64,000 nucleotides of DNA from an uncultured Bacteroidales bacterium (lineage in GTDB: Bacteria; Bacteroidota; Bacteroidia; Bacteroidales; WCHB1-69), in the NCBI GenBank assembly GCA_900315705.1, contig ONAB01000016.1, forward strand, positions 1-64,000, given 5' to 3'. This document shows positions 16,064-24,788 of this stretch, in pieces. A program made the position numbers and the translations under genes. Numbering within the stretch: position 1 is the first letter of the stretch; every line of letters begins with the position of its first letter. The notes beneath the pieces were generated by a model that worked only from the letters and a program-made list of their open reading frames with translations, did no database searches and had not been told where the DNA came from.

Positions 16064-18319
16064 CTAACTGATGTCGTACCCTATGCGCTCCACCGTCTCC
16101 AGCTGGTCGATACCACGGAGTTTCTCAATGAGGTCGGTGAGGGCACGCACACTCTGAATGTAAAACATCATCGTTCCGGAGAAGACATTGTTCTTGGCTT
16201 CGATATGAATAGAGCGCATATTGAGGTCCATCTGGGAGGAGACAATCTCAATGATTTCCATCAACATACCCTTGCGGTCGAAACCGGAGAAGCGGATGCC
16301 CGACAAGAAGGCAATGTTCTGGCCCTTGCGCCATTTGGTCTTGATGATACGCTTGCCGAACTTGGACATCTGCTCGATGGCGTTGGGACAGGAGGTCTGG
16401 TGGATGACAATCTTGTCGTCGGCCACCTGGAAGCCCACCACGTGGTCACCCGGGATGGGGTTGCAGCAGTCGGCGAGCACATACTTAATGCGTTCGTAGT
16501 CGTTGTCGAGCAGGAAAGCCGTCGGAGTGGTGGTGAACTGCTCATCGATGAGCTCGTCCAAAGATTTGTTGGCAATTTCCTCCTCGATTTTCTTCTGAAA
16601 CTCCGCCAGTTCCTTGGGCTGTTTCATCGCCAAGATCTTGCGGATCTTGTTCTTGGAAATCTTGTGAGTGACAATATTGTTCCAAAACTCGTCCCTGGAC
16701 TTGGTAAGCGTGGCGGTCTCTATTTTCTCCACATTTTCCGGTGTGTATTCCACGTCGAACTCTTTGAAATAGCTTTGGAGCAGTTCTTCGCCGGCAGCGT
16801 TGATATTGGTCTGCTCACTTCTGAGGAAATCGCGGATGCTGCGGCGGGCGCGCGCCGTGTGCACCACATTCAGCCACTCGGGCTTGGGGATTTGCTTCTT
16901 GGATGTGATAATCTCCACCTGGTCGCCATTGGAGAGCACACGGTCGAAGGGGACGATATTGTAGTTGACCTTGGCACCGATGCAGTGGTCGCCCAGGTTG
17001 GTGTGGAGCTGATAGGCCAGGTCAAGCACTGTGGAACCGGCGGGCAGGGTGCGCATATCGCCCTTGGGGGTGAACACGTAAATCTCCTTGAGGCCGAGGT
17101 TGAGCCGCACCTCGTTGAGGAACTCCAAAGCGTCGGAATCCTGGCTCTTGAGGATCTCGCGCGTCTTCATCAGCCAGTCTTCCAGACGGTTGTCCATATC
17201 GCTGTCGGCGGTGGCGGCTCCGTCCTCCTTGTATTTGTAGTGGGCGGCAAGACCCTTCTCTGCAATCTCGTCCATCCGTTTGGAACGGATCTGCACCTCC
17301 ACCCATTTGCCCGCCTTGCTCATCGCGGTCAAATGCAGCGACTGGTAGCCATTGGGCTTGGGATGCGTCAGGAAGTTGCGGTCGCGGGAAGGATTGGTCG
17401 GATAGAGCAGACACACAATCTTGTAGATTCTCCAGCAAATCTCAAACTCCTGCTCCACGGGACTGTCGAACACAAACCGCACGGCGAAGATGTCGTAAAT
17501 ATCCTCGAACTTCACGTTCTTGTTCAGAATCTTCTGGTAGATGGAATAGACTGACTTGGTGCGGGAGGACATCGTGGCTTTGATACCGTTCTCCTCCAAC
17601 GACTCCTGGATAGGTTTTACAAACTCAGCGATAAGTTGCTGGCGCTCCTCGTCTGTCTCCTTCAACTTGTTGGCGATAGAGTAATAGTCCACGGGGTCCG
17701 TGTATTTCATCGCATAGTCTTCCAACTCGCTCTTGATGGTATAAAGACCCAACCTGTGCGCAAACGGCACATAGAAATAGGAGGTCTCAGAGGCAATCTT
17801 GAGCTGTTTTTCCGGCGGCATCGCATCCAGCGTGCGCATATTGTGCAAGCGGTCGGCCAACTTGATGAGGATGACGCGGATGTCTTTCGACATCGAGAGG
17901 AATATCTTCTTGAAGTTCTCGGCCTGTATTGACTGGCTCTTGTTGTCGAAGACCAGGTCGTCGATCTTGGTGAGGCCGTCGATGATTTCCGCCACCACAT
18001 CACCGAAGAGCTCGCGGATATCTTCGAGGGTGTAGTCGGTATCCTCCACCACGTCGTGTAGCAAGGCGCAGATGACGGAGGTGGCGCCGAGGTTGATCTC
18101 CTTGCAGCAAATCAGGGCGACAGCAATGGGATGGTAAATATAGGGTTCACCGCTCTTGCGCCGCGTGCCGTTGTGGGCATTGGTGGCCAGCACGAACGCC
18201 TTGCGGATGTTTTTTCGCTCCTCGGCATTGGTCTTCGGCCACAGCACCGTCAACAGTTCACGGTATTTATGGACTATGGTCTTGTTTTCTAATACTTCGT
18301 TGGGTACGTATTCGGACAT
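16064..18319 (-). CDS. spoT: Bifunctional (p)ppGpp synthetase/hydrolase, RelA/SpoT family
   Basis: 751 residues from ATG 18319 (MSEYVPNEV); an upstream TTG is less likely. Order: HD hydrolase with RKSGEPYIYHP and HDVVEDT intact, so hydrolase active; synthetase with GYQSLHLTA; TGS domain (VFTPKGDMRTLPAGST); helical region; C-terminal ACT domain. It sets stringent-response alarmone levels in the cytoplasm. The gene follows the subtilase gene by about 40 bases and may share its transcript. Confidence 0.95.
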   Translation of the reverse strand: MSEYVPNEVLENKTIVHKYRELLTVLWPKTNAEERKNIRKAFVLATNAHNGTRRKSGEPYIYHPIAVALICCKEINLGATSVICALLHDVVEDTDYTLEDIRELFGDVVAEIIDGLTKIDDLVFDNKSQSIQAENFKKIFLSMSKDIRVILIKLADRLHNMRTLDAMPPEKQLKIASETSYFYVPFAHRLGLYTIKSELEDYAMKYTDPVDYYSIANKLKETDEERQQLIAEFVKPIQESLEENGIKATMSSRTKSVYSIYQKILNKNVKFEDIYDIFAVRFVFDSPVEQEFEICWRIYKIVCLLYPTNPSRDRNFLTHPKPNGYQSLHLTAMSKAGKWVEVQIRSKRMDEIAEKGLAAHYKYKEDGAATADSDMDNRLEDWLMKTREILKSQDSDALEFLNEVRLNLGLKEIYVFTPKGDMRTLPAGSTVLDLAYQLHTNLGDHCIGAKVNYNIVPFDRVLSNGDQVEIITSKKQIPKPEWLNVVHTARARRSIRDFLRSEQTNINAAGEELLQSYFKEFDVEYTPENVEKIETATLTKSRDEFWNNIVTHKISKNKIRKILAMKQPKELAEFQKKIEEEIANKSLDELIDEQFTTTPTAFLLDNDYERIKYVLADCCNPIPGDHVVGFQVADDKIVIHQTSCPNAIEQMSKFGKRIIKTKWRKGQNIAFLSGIRFSGFDRKGMLMEIIEIVSSQMDLNMRSIHIEAKNNVFSGTMMFYIQSVRALTDLIEKLRGIDQLETVERIGYDIS

Positions 18320-18358
18320 AACAAGCAAAAGGTTATAGGATAATGGTTGACAAGTATA

Positions 18359-20239
18359 TTATTGGATGATGAGTTTCTGGTTGTACACCTTCTGGGTGTC
18401 CATTATGCGAAGGATGTAGCAGCCAGAAGGGAGACCTTCGATATGGAGGGTGTTCACGCCGGCGTGGAGCATTTCGGATCGCACCAGACGGCCCGAGAGG
18501 TCATACAGACGGCACGGCACTTGCGCCGACTCGGTGGTCGCCGTGATGAAGCATTGGCCGGATGTGGGATTGGGGAATATCGTGTAATGAGTCTGCAAGC
18601 CCTCGGTATGCTCTTCAAGGCCCACTATGGTCAGGGCTTTGCGCACAGCGTGGTAGGCGTCCACCTTGCCGTAGCCGAAGCGGTTGACGCCAGACGCAGC
18701 GGTGTATTGGTCCTGATAGGCCGTGCTGGTCAGCACCTCCTTCACCTGCACTGGTGTTAGGTAGGGGTTGGCCTGCAGCACCAAGGCCGCCACACCAGAC
18801 ACGAACGGGGCGGACATCGAAGTTCCCGAAAGGGAGCCGAAACCGAACGTGCGGCCGTTGAATTCAACCGTTTTGGTATAAGTTCCTGTATAGTCATTAT
18901 TGTAGGAAGAGATGGCTGACACGACATTCTTTCCAGGTGCGGAGACCTCGGGTTTGCGCACAGCGTGGAAACCGGGGCCGGAAGAGGAGAAGTCGGCAAT
19001 CTGACCTCCCACGAGATAACCGCCATTGTTGGTATAGCGGGATGTATGGGCGGCCACGGTAATCGCGCAATCGATGTTGCCGGGTGTGCTCACCCCATAT
19101 TCATTGTCGCCCGCCACCCAGTCGGGATGCGCAGCAGGCACCTGGAAATTCGCGCCCCAGTTGCCATACGCACGGGTCACCTCCGCCACATTCCAGGCGT
19201 GAAAAGAGCCCGATGAGGCCGTAACGGCCAAACCGAACTTGTAAGCATTATTCTGCTTGACTCTCAACCGCACCACAGGCGCCTGGTTGAAACTGTTGCA
19301 AGATTGAATGTCATAGTTGTAAAACACAGTATCGTTGCCCACCACCAGCACTGTGTCCAGATAGCCGTCGTTGCCCGCTGTCGGGATGAACGGGGTGGAA
19401 GCCACTGTCTGGTATGAATTGTTCATCACCATCATAGAGAACTCGAAGGGCGCATTGGCGGAGTTCATCATCGTAAGGGAGGAACCCCATCCCGTGCCAC
19501 TGTTATAGGGGAACACGAATTGGGTGCGCATCGTGTCCGCATCGCCCATAAAGTCGTGATGGACGTGGAAGTTGACGTCACCGTTGTTGCCGGCACTGAC
19601 CACGAAGACCACGCCGAGGTCGGTCAGTCGCTGCATCTCGTTGGCCAGCAGGCCTGTGCCATCCATATTGTCCATATAATAGAGACCCCAGCTGTTGCTG
19701 ATGACGAGGCGCTTGCCCTCGTTCTGCGCCACCTCATACATCCAGTTCCAGGCATCCATCACGCGTTGGATGGAGTCGAGATAGAGGGAGGCGAAGAGCA
19801 GGTTGGCGTCGAAGGCCACACCTCTGTACTTGGTGCCGGCACCCGCACCCGCCGCGATGGAGGCGCAGTGCGTGCCGTGATAGTGGTAGCCGTAGCAGTT
19901 GGAGGTGTCGCAAAGGGCTGTCAACAGCTGCTCGGCGCCCACATACTCGGTGCCGTAGTCATAGCCGCTCGGGGCCGGACCCGCGGTCTTGAACTGGTCC
20001 CACGCCCGCAACACACGATAATGCACCATATTGGTGTCGTAAAAAACAGGGTGCGTGTAGTCAAATCCCCAATCCACAAAACCGATGATGACACCGTCAC
20101 CCGTGAAGGCCTGCGGCAGGTCTATCGCTTTCCAAACACTGTCCACGCGCCCGTCAGGAACGGCTTTATTCAAACAAATCTGGCCGAAAGCCGAGGCAAT
20201 GCAGCCCAAAATGCAAACCATCAGTACAAGTCTTTTCAT
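18359..20239 (-). CDS. Secreted subtilisin-like serine peptidase with T9SS sorting domain
   Basis: 626 residues. Signal peptide 1-19 (ends SAFGQ). Catalytic Asp56 in GFVDWGFDYTHP, His121 in HGTHCAS, an oxyanion Asn in SAGNNG near 218, and Ser474 in SGTSMSAP are all present. The last ~75 residues form a type A sorting domain (FPNPTSGQCF ... LPSGCYILRI). It is probably exported through T9SS and surface-bound or released. The gene lies between the dnaX and spoT genes with spacers of about 30 to 40 bases. Confidence 0.95.
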   Translation of the reverse strand: MKRLVLMVCILGCIASAFGQICLNKAVPDGRVDSVWKAIDLPQAFTGDGVIIGFVDWGFDYTHPVFYDTNMVHYRVLRAWDQFKTAGPAPSGYDYGTEYVGAEQLLTALCDTSNCYGYHYHGTHCASIAAGAGAGTKYRGVAFDANLLFASLYLDSIQRVMDAWNWMYEVAQNEGKRLVISNSWGLYYMDNMDGTGLLANEMQRLTDLGVVFVVSAGNNGDVNFHVHHDFMGDADTMRTQFVFPYNSGTGWGSSLTMMNSANAPFEFSMMVMNNSYQTVASTPFIPTAGNDGYLDTVLVVGNDTVFYNYDIQSCNSFNQAPVVRLRVKQNNAYKFGLAVTASSGSFHAWNVAEVTRAYGNWGANFQVPAAHPDWVAGDNEYGVSTPGNIDCAITVAAHTSRYTNNGGYLVGGQIADFSSSGPGFHAVRKPEVSAPGKNVVSAISSYNNDYTGTYTKTVEFNGRTFGFGSLSGTSMSAPFVSGVAALVLQANPYLTPVQVKEVLTSTAYQDQYTAASGVNRFGYGKVDAYHAVRKALTIVGLEEHTEGLQTHYTIFPNPTSGQCFITATTESAQVPCRLYDLSGRLVRSEMLHAGVNTLHIEGLPSGCYILRIMDTQKVYNQKLIIQ

Positions 20240-20270
20240 AATTCCGATTATTAAATGGGATATTTCTATG

Positions 20271-21011
20271 TTAATCTTTGATATTAAATTTCAATATGTT
20301 CAAAAAATCCATCAACTGGCCATTTTGCTCCACCATATTGCGCATTTTGTCTTCCGAATTGACAATCACCTTCTTGGATTCTTTCTGCTCGTTGACCAAA
20401 ACCTCAAGATCATCAACATTGAGCGTGAAATGGTTGCGCCAGTATTCCAAGATTGAAGTTTTATTTGTCTCTATCAGTTCCTTTTGTATGCCGTTTTTCA
20501 CCTCCACGTAGATAACATCGTTCTCATAGCGAGGCGTTTCGTCTTTCAAGCTATAGTAGATGAGATGGTTGCCGTTGAACAAAGTCTCAAACAGCTGGCG
20601 CCAACAGGTGGCAAAATCGTTGCCTTCCTCTACCGGAGCATCCTCGCTTGGGACGTCAACACTTGTTTCCGGCGAATCTGTCTCGTACGTCGCTTCGTCA
20701 TCCTCGTCGTCACTGTCGTTTTCTTCATCTTTGGGTTCTTCGTACTCGATTTCCTCGGAATTAAACTCGTCCGGGACGACAGGTTTCTCCTCCGGCTCGG
20801 GTTCCGCGGGGGCCGGTTCGGGAGTCGGGGTCGGCGACGACTCCGGCACAGGGGCCGGTGTTTCGGGTTGGGAAGTCGCACCCCCGAACATCACCTTGAT
20901 GGAGGGCAGGGGTTCCATAGGAACCACACCCGGGCTCACAAACGTGCGGGTGGTCAGTGTCGGTGTTTGGGAAATGGTTTCTCTCTGAGAGGAATTTTCC
21001 TCGGCGGTCAC
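20271..21011 (-). CDS. dnaX: C-terminal (tau-specific) part of DnaX in a shifted frame
   Basis: 246 residues from GTG 21011. The first ~125 residues are a Pro/Glu/Asp-rich linker; the last ~115 (from FATCWRQLFETLF to LNILKFNIKD) look like the C-terminal domain of Bacteroidetes DnaX (DKMRNMVEQNGQLMDF). The frame is +1 relative to the dnaX frame upstream and is open back to 21077, so the two overlap. It may be reached by frameshifting, or translated separately: GGAGG at 21019-21023 lies 7 bases before the GTG. It could also be a lesion. Confidence 0.75.
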   Translation of the reverse strand: MTAEENSSQRETISQTPTLTTRTFVSPGVVPMEPLPSIKVMFGGATSQPETPAPVPESSPTPTPEPAPAEPEPEEKPVVPDEFNSEEIEYEEPKDEENDSDDEDDEATYETDSPETSVDVPSEDAPVEEGNDFATCWRQLFETLFNGNHLIYYSLKDETPRYENDVIYVEVKNGIQKELIETNKTSILEYWRNHFTLNVDDLEVLVNEQKESKKVIVNSEDKMRNMVEQNGQLMDFLNILKFNIKD

Positions 21012-21030
21012 CGTTCCGCCTCCGGGGGGG

Positions 21031-22158
21031 TTATCGCTCCTGCGATTGCCTCGCCTTTTTAAAGACGTAATTGGCGTTTATCTGCATCAAGCACAACTCC
21101 ACCGAGAGTCGCTTGTTGTTGGAGTTCTTGTAGTTGAAATCGCATTGATTGGAAAGATCCAGTGCCCGGATCAGGAGCGACCGGTCAATCTGGGCGGCCT
21201 GCTGCTGCAAATGCTGCTTCACGGATTCGGAACTGTCGATCAGCCCCATCGTGCCGGCATCCTTGGCCATCAGCAAGTTACGGAAATGAGCGGCCAGCCC
21301 GGAGATGAAATGCTGGGGATCGAAGCCCTTGGCCACAATCTCATCCAACAGCAGCAGCGCAGAGGCCACATCATTACTGAACAAATAGTCGCATATATTG
21401 AAATAGTTGTCCACATCCAGCACATTGAGATGCTCAACGGCCTGCTTGTAGGTGATGTCCTTGCCGGCGATGTTCACCAGCTGGTCGAAGATGGAGAGCG
21501 CATCACGGAGGGCACCGTCGGCCTTCACAGCCACCACGCGCAAAGCCTCCCTCTCGGCCACCACACCTTCCGACTGGGCCACATACTCCAGGTGGTTGAC
21601 GATGTCGTTCTCGCTGATACGCTTGAAGTCATATACCTGGCAACGGGAGAGGATAGTCGCCATAATCTTGTGCTTCTCCGTGGTAGCCAGGATGAACTTG
21701 GCATAGGCCGGGGGTTCCTCCAAGGTCTTCAGGAAAGCATTGAAAGCCGCCGAAGAGAGCATATGCACCTCGTCGATGATATAGACCTTGTACTTGGCGC
21801 CTCCTTGCGGCGGGATGCGCACCTGCTCCACCAGATTCCGGATATCGTCCACACCGCTGTTGGAGGCCGCATCGAGTTCAAAGAGGTTGAAGGAGGCCGA
21901 CTCGTTGAAGGCTCGACAGGAATCGCACTCGTTGCAGGGCTCGTAGTCCTCGGTCAGATGCTGGCAATTGAGCGCTTTGGCCAGGATACGGGCGCAGGTG
22001 GTCTTGCCAACGCCACGGGGACCGCAGAACAGGAAAACCTGCGCCACTTGGCCCGTCTTGATGGCATTCTTCAAAGGGGATGTTATATGTTCTTGACCCA
22101 CAACCGATTTAAAAGTCGTTGGTCTGTATTTTCTAGCGGAGACTACAAAATTATCCAT
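21031..22158 (-). CDS. dnaX: DNA polymerase III gamma-type subunit (clamp-loader ATPase)
   Basis: 375 residues from ATG 22158 (MDNFVVSARKYRPTTF). Walker A GPRGVGKTTCARILA near 46, a four-cysteine zinc module (C near 64, CNECDSC near 75), Walker B IIDEVHML, and the sensor LATTEKHKI. It loads the sliding clamp. The frame ends after clamp-loader domain III with KKARQSQER, about where E. coli makes gamma by frameshift. The tau-specific part follows in the +1 frame. A TAnnTTTG promoter lies just upstream. Confidence 0.93.
   Translation of the reverse strand: MDNFVVSARKYRPTTFKSVVGQEHITSPLKNAIKTGQVAQVFLFCGPRGVGKTTCARILAKALNCQHLTEDYEPCNECDSCRAFNESASFNLFELDAASNSGVDDIRNLVEQVRIPPQGGAKYKVYIIDEVHMLSSAAFNAFLKTLEEPPAYAKFILATTEKHKIMATILSRCQVYDFKRISENDIVNHLEYVAQSEGVVAEREALRVVAVKADGALRDALSIFDQLVNIAGKDITYKQAVEHLNVLDVDNYFNICDYLFSNDVASALLLLDEIVAKGFDPQHFISGLAAHFRNLLMAKDAGTMGLIDSSESVKQHLQQQAAQIDRSLLIRALDLSNQCDFNYKNSNNKRLSVELCLMQINANYVFKKARQSQER
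21054..21063 (-). promoter_or_regulatory. Candidate +1 frameshift site in dnaX
   Basis: Minus strand reads TTT AAA AAG G in the dnaX frame. Lys-tRNA on AAA can re-pair perfectly one base downstream, after which AGG CGA GGC is read in the frame of the tau part. The A5 run could equally allow transcript slippage. The zero-frame stop TAA is at 21031-21033. Confidence 0.45.
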
Positions 22159-22184
22159 AGGTTTCAACTATTTTTTACGACTTG

Positions 22185-22192
22185 CAAAAATA
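22185..22192 (-). promoter_or_regulatory. -7 promoter element for dnaX
   Basis: Minus-strand TATTTTTG followed by CAAG, 27 bases upstream of ATG 22158. Confidence 0.5.
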
Positions 22193-22237
22193 GTCAAAAA
22201 AATGGATTGTTCCGTCAGGAGGAACAGAAAAAAAGGA

Positions 22238-23539
22238 TTAGCGCAACTCGTCCAAAGAATGTATCAGAAGGCGTACAATGCCGTCATACGGTTCCAGGCC
22301 GCATTTGTCGCAGACATCGTAAGGGTTGTGATAGCCACCGCTGCGGCCGCCAAGCGTGTAGATGAACACCGCCGGCATCCCTTTCATCGTGAACGGGTAG
22401 TGGTCGCTGTTGGCGGCATTGCTGCGCGACTTCACCTCCTTCACGCAGTGCGCCTCTTTGTTGTAGGCCACCATCGCGTCATAGAAGTGATGGGTATTGT
22501 CGCCCGTGGCGTTGACCATCATAATGCCGTCGTCACCGCCGCACATCAGGTCGATGTTGAGCACCATTTTCACCTTGGAGAAGTCGAACAGCGAATCCTT
22601 CACGAAGGCCAGCGAGCCCATCAGGCCCGCCTCCTCGCCGCTGAATAGCACAAATACAGTCGTGTAGCGCGGCGGATGCTGCCTGTAATGCGCAGCCATA
22701 TCCAGCACCGTGGAGGCGCCGGAGGCGTTGTCGTGCGCCCCGGGGAAGATGACGCTCTCCCCCATCTGGCCCAAATGGTCGTAATGGCCGCAAACCAGCA
22801 CAAGGCTGTCAGGCACCTCCGCGCCGCGCACCATCCCGCACACGTTCTGCGTCGGATGGTAGGCCAGCACATTGCTGTAGGACAAGGCTATCCGGGAACT
22901 CTTCTTCATCTTGCGCGGATGAATGTACGCCATCACATAGTCGCTCTCCTGCTGGGCAATGTTGAACGACCACACGGGAATGTCCTTCACCGCGGCCAAA
23001 AAGCCCCGAAAAGGCAACTGCCCGTTGTACATATAAAGATGATGGAACAACGAGTTGAGATTCTTGGCCACCTCCTGATCCTTGCATTTTGTCATATCCA
23101 CAAACAGAAGGCTATTGGAGAGTTGGGCACTGTTCTTCTGGCAGAATGCCAGCAACTTGTCGGGGCTGAGAATATCCTCGGGCTTGATGGGCAGCACGAG
23201 GAACGTCTCATCAGCGGAACGGGAGAAAGGAGCAAGGGCGAAATCATCCCACGGGCGCAACTCCTCACCATTCAAGGCGGCCTTCACCGGCCCTTCCATC
23301 GCATAGACGTTGAAGCCATAGTGGTGGTAATAGTCCTTCACAAAGGGCTCCACACCGATGTCACGCAACTGGGCACGCAGGTACTCGGCGGCGATGCTGT
23401 CGCCATTGTAGGCATAGCCACGACCGTGGAACTCGGGCGAGGTGAGGTCACGGATATACTTTCTCACCTGGTTGCTGTCCTGGCCGCACACAGCGCCCAA
23501 CAGCAGCAATATCACAAATGAAAGGAGGATTCTTCTCAT
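22238..23539 (-). CDS. Secreted M28 family zinc peptidase
   Basis: 433 residues with signal peptide (1-20). Metal ligands follow the M28 pattern: GHYDHLG (His and Asp), PGAHDNASGAS (bridging Asp), SGEEAGLMGS (catalytic and ligand Glu), NIDLM (Asp), and a final His in SGGYHNPYD. It is probably a periplasmic or surface aminopeptidase. It lies downstream of recJ and the glycosyltransferase gene, separated by a 112-base repeat tract. Confidence 0.93.
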   Translation of the reverse strand: MRRILLSFVILLLLGAVCGQDSNQVRKYIRDLTSPEFHGRGYAYNGDSIAAEYLRAQLRDIGVEPFVKDYYHHYGFNVYAMEGPVKAALNGEELRPWDDFALAPFSRSADETFLVLPIKPEDILSPDKLLAFCQKNSAQLSNSLLFVDMTKCKDQEVAKNLNSLFHHLYMYNGQLPFRGFLAAVKDIPVWSFNIAQQESDYVMAYIHPRKMKKSSRIALSYSNVLAYHPTQNVCGMVRGAEVPDSLVLVCGHYDHLGQMGESVIFPGAHDNASGASTVLDMAAHYRQHPPRYTTVFVLFSGEEAGLMGSLAFVKDSLFDFSKVKMVLNIDLMCGGDDGIMMVNATGDNTHHFYDAMVAYNKEAHCVKEVKSRSNAANSDHYPFTMKGMPAVFIYTLGGRSGGYHNPYDVCDKCGLEPYDGIVRLLIHSLDELR

Positions 23540-23563
23540 ATTAGGGGATTCGGGGGGGGATAA

Positions 23564-23657
23564 GGAATTAAGAAATTAAGAAACTAAGAAATTAAGAAAT
23601 TAAGAAATTGAGGATTAAGGGGGAAAGGGGTAAAGGGTTAAGGGTTAGGGGTTAGAG
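23564..23657. repeat. Simple tandem repeats between two genes
   Basis: About six copies of an 8-base unit (agaaatta with variants) from 23564 to about 23611, then a G-rich tract built from variations of aagggtta. Such arrays in Bacteroidales spacers are probably slippage products. Confidence 0.8.
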
Positions 23658-24776
23658 AACTTTTTCAATGCAAGACCAGAGCCTATCGGCGGTCTGCTGC
23701 CAGGAGAAGAGTTCGCGACGGGCACGGCCTTTGGCTATGAGGTCGGCGCGCAAGGCGTCATCTTTCCAAAGGGCGGACATTGCGTCGGAGATTTGCGCCA
23801 CAGCGGCAGGGTCCACCAGCAAAGCGGCGTCGCCGGCCACCTCCGGCATCGAGGTTACATCCGAGGTGATGACGGCCGTCTCCGCATTGAAGGCCTCTAC
23901 AATGGGGATGCCGAAGCCCTCGAAAAGCGAGGCATAGACCAGGGCGCACGCCGAGGCATACAGGGCACTCAGCACCTCCATCGGCTGACGGCCCAGCATA
24001 ACCACCTCATCACGGAAACGCATCGCCTCGTAAGTGTCCTCTATCTCGCCCTGCCACCACTTCTTGTCGCCGACCACCAGCAACTTGGCGTCGGAGTTCT
24101 CGCGCGACTTGAAGTCGTCAAAGGCCCTGAAGATGTTGGCCAAGTTCTTGCGCTTGTGAATCAGTCCGACGAAAAGGAAATAGCGGCAGCCGCGGGCATA
24201 GCGGTCGCGCACGGCCTGCTGTTCCTCCGCCGTGAAGGGACGGAAATGGTCGTTGCAGCCATTATAGACCACATCGATTCGGTCGAGAGGCACGCCGTAT
24301 GTGTCGTGGATGTCGTTGCGGGTATATTCCGACACGGTGGCCAGGCGGTCTGCAACCTGAGCGAACCGAGGGAAGAAACGGTCGTAATAGCGCAGCACCA
24401 CAGGCTTGATGAAGTCGCGGTGGTGCGCGAAGTTAAGGTCGTGGATCACGTTGACACTCTTGGTGTTGCGCAGATGCAGGGGCATCCAGCCGTCGGTGGA
24501 AAGGAAGAGGTCGGGGCGGATGCTGCGCAGGCGCGCGGGGATGCCGCACTCGAAAAACAGATACCACAGATAGGGATGACGGGCGGGCGGGTGCGCCACC
24601 ACGGGCGTCACATTGGAAGCATAAACGAATTGCTCGTCGTAGGGACGATCAAACAGAAAATAGAACTGATGCTCGGGATGTTGCTGCACAATACGGCGCA
24701 GACTCTCGTGGGTGAACCAGCCGATCCCTTCGAGTTTGTCTTTCAGCAGGAGACGGGTGTTGACGGCTATCTTCAC
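23652..24776 (-). CDS. Glycosyltransferase family 4 (GT-B fold)
   Basis: 374 residues, starting at a GTG (MKIAVNTRLLL). It has the GT4 C-terminal signature EGFGIPIVEAF near residue 292 with the E-x7-E spacing, and VGLIHKRKN at the sugar-nucleotide side. It transfers an activated sugar, probably to a surface polysaccharide or lipid; the substrate is not predictable. It lies 12 bases after recJ, so it is likely in the recJ operon. Confidence 0.9.
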   Translation of the reverse strand: MKIAVNTRLLLKDKLEGIGWFTHESLRRIVQQHPEHQFYFLFDRPYDEQFVYASNVTPVVAHPPARHPYLWYLFFECGIPARLRSIRPDLFLSTDGWMPLHLRNTKSVNVIHDLNFAHHRDFIKPVVLRYYDRFFPRFAQVADRLATVSEYTRNDIHDTYGVPLDRIDVVYNGCNDHFRPFTAEEQQAVRDRYARGCRYFLFVGLIHKRKNLANIFRAFDDFKSRENSDAKLLVVGDKKWWQGEIEDTYEAMRFRDEVVMLGRQPMEVLSALYASACALVYASLFEGFGIPIVEAFNAETAVITSDVTSMPEVAGDAALLVDPAAVAQISDAMSALWKDDALRADLIAKGRARRELFSWQQTADRLWSCIEKVL

Positions 24777-24788
24777 AGCGAAGACGGT

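Noticed and set aside
21024-21030. Run of seven C's (minus strand) as the cause of the dnaX frame split
   Set aside because: The run lies after the zero-frame stop codon at 21031-21033, so an indel there cannot join the two frames. The A5 run at 21056-21060 is the relevant place.
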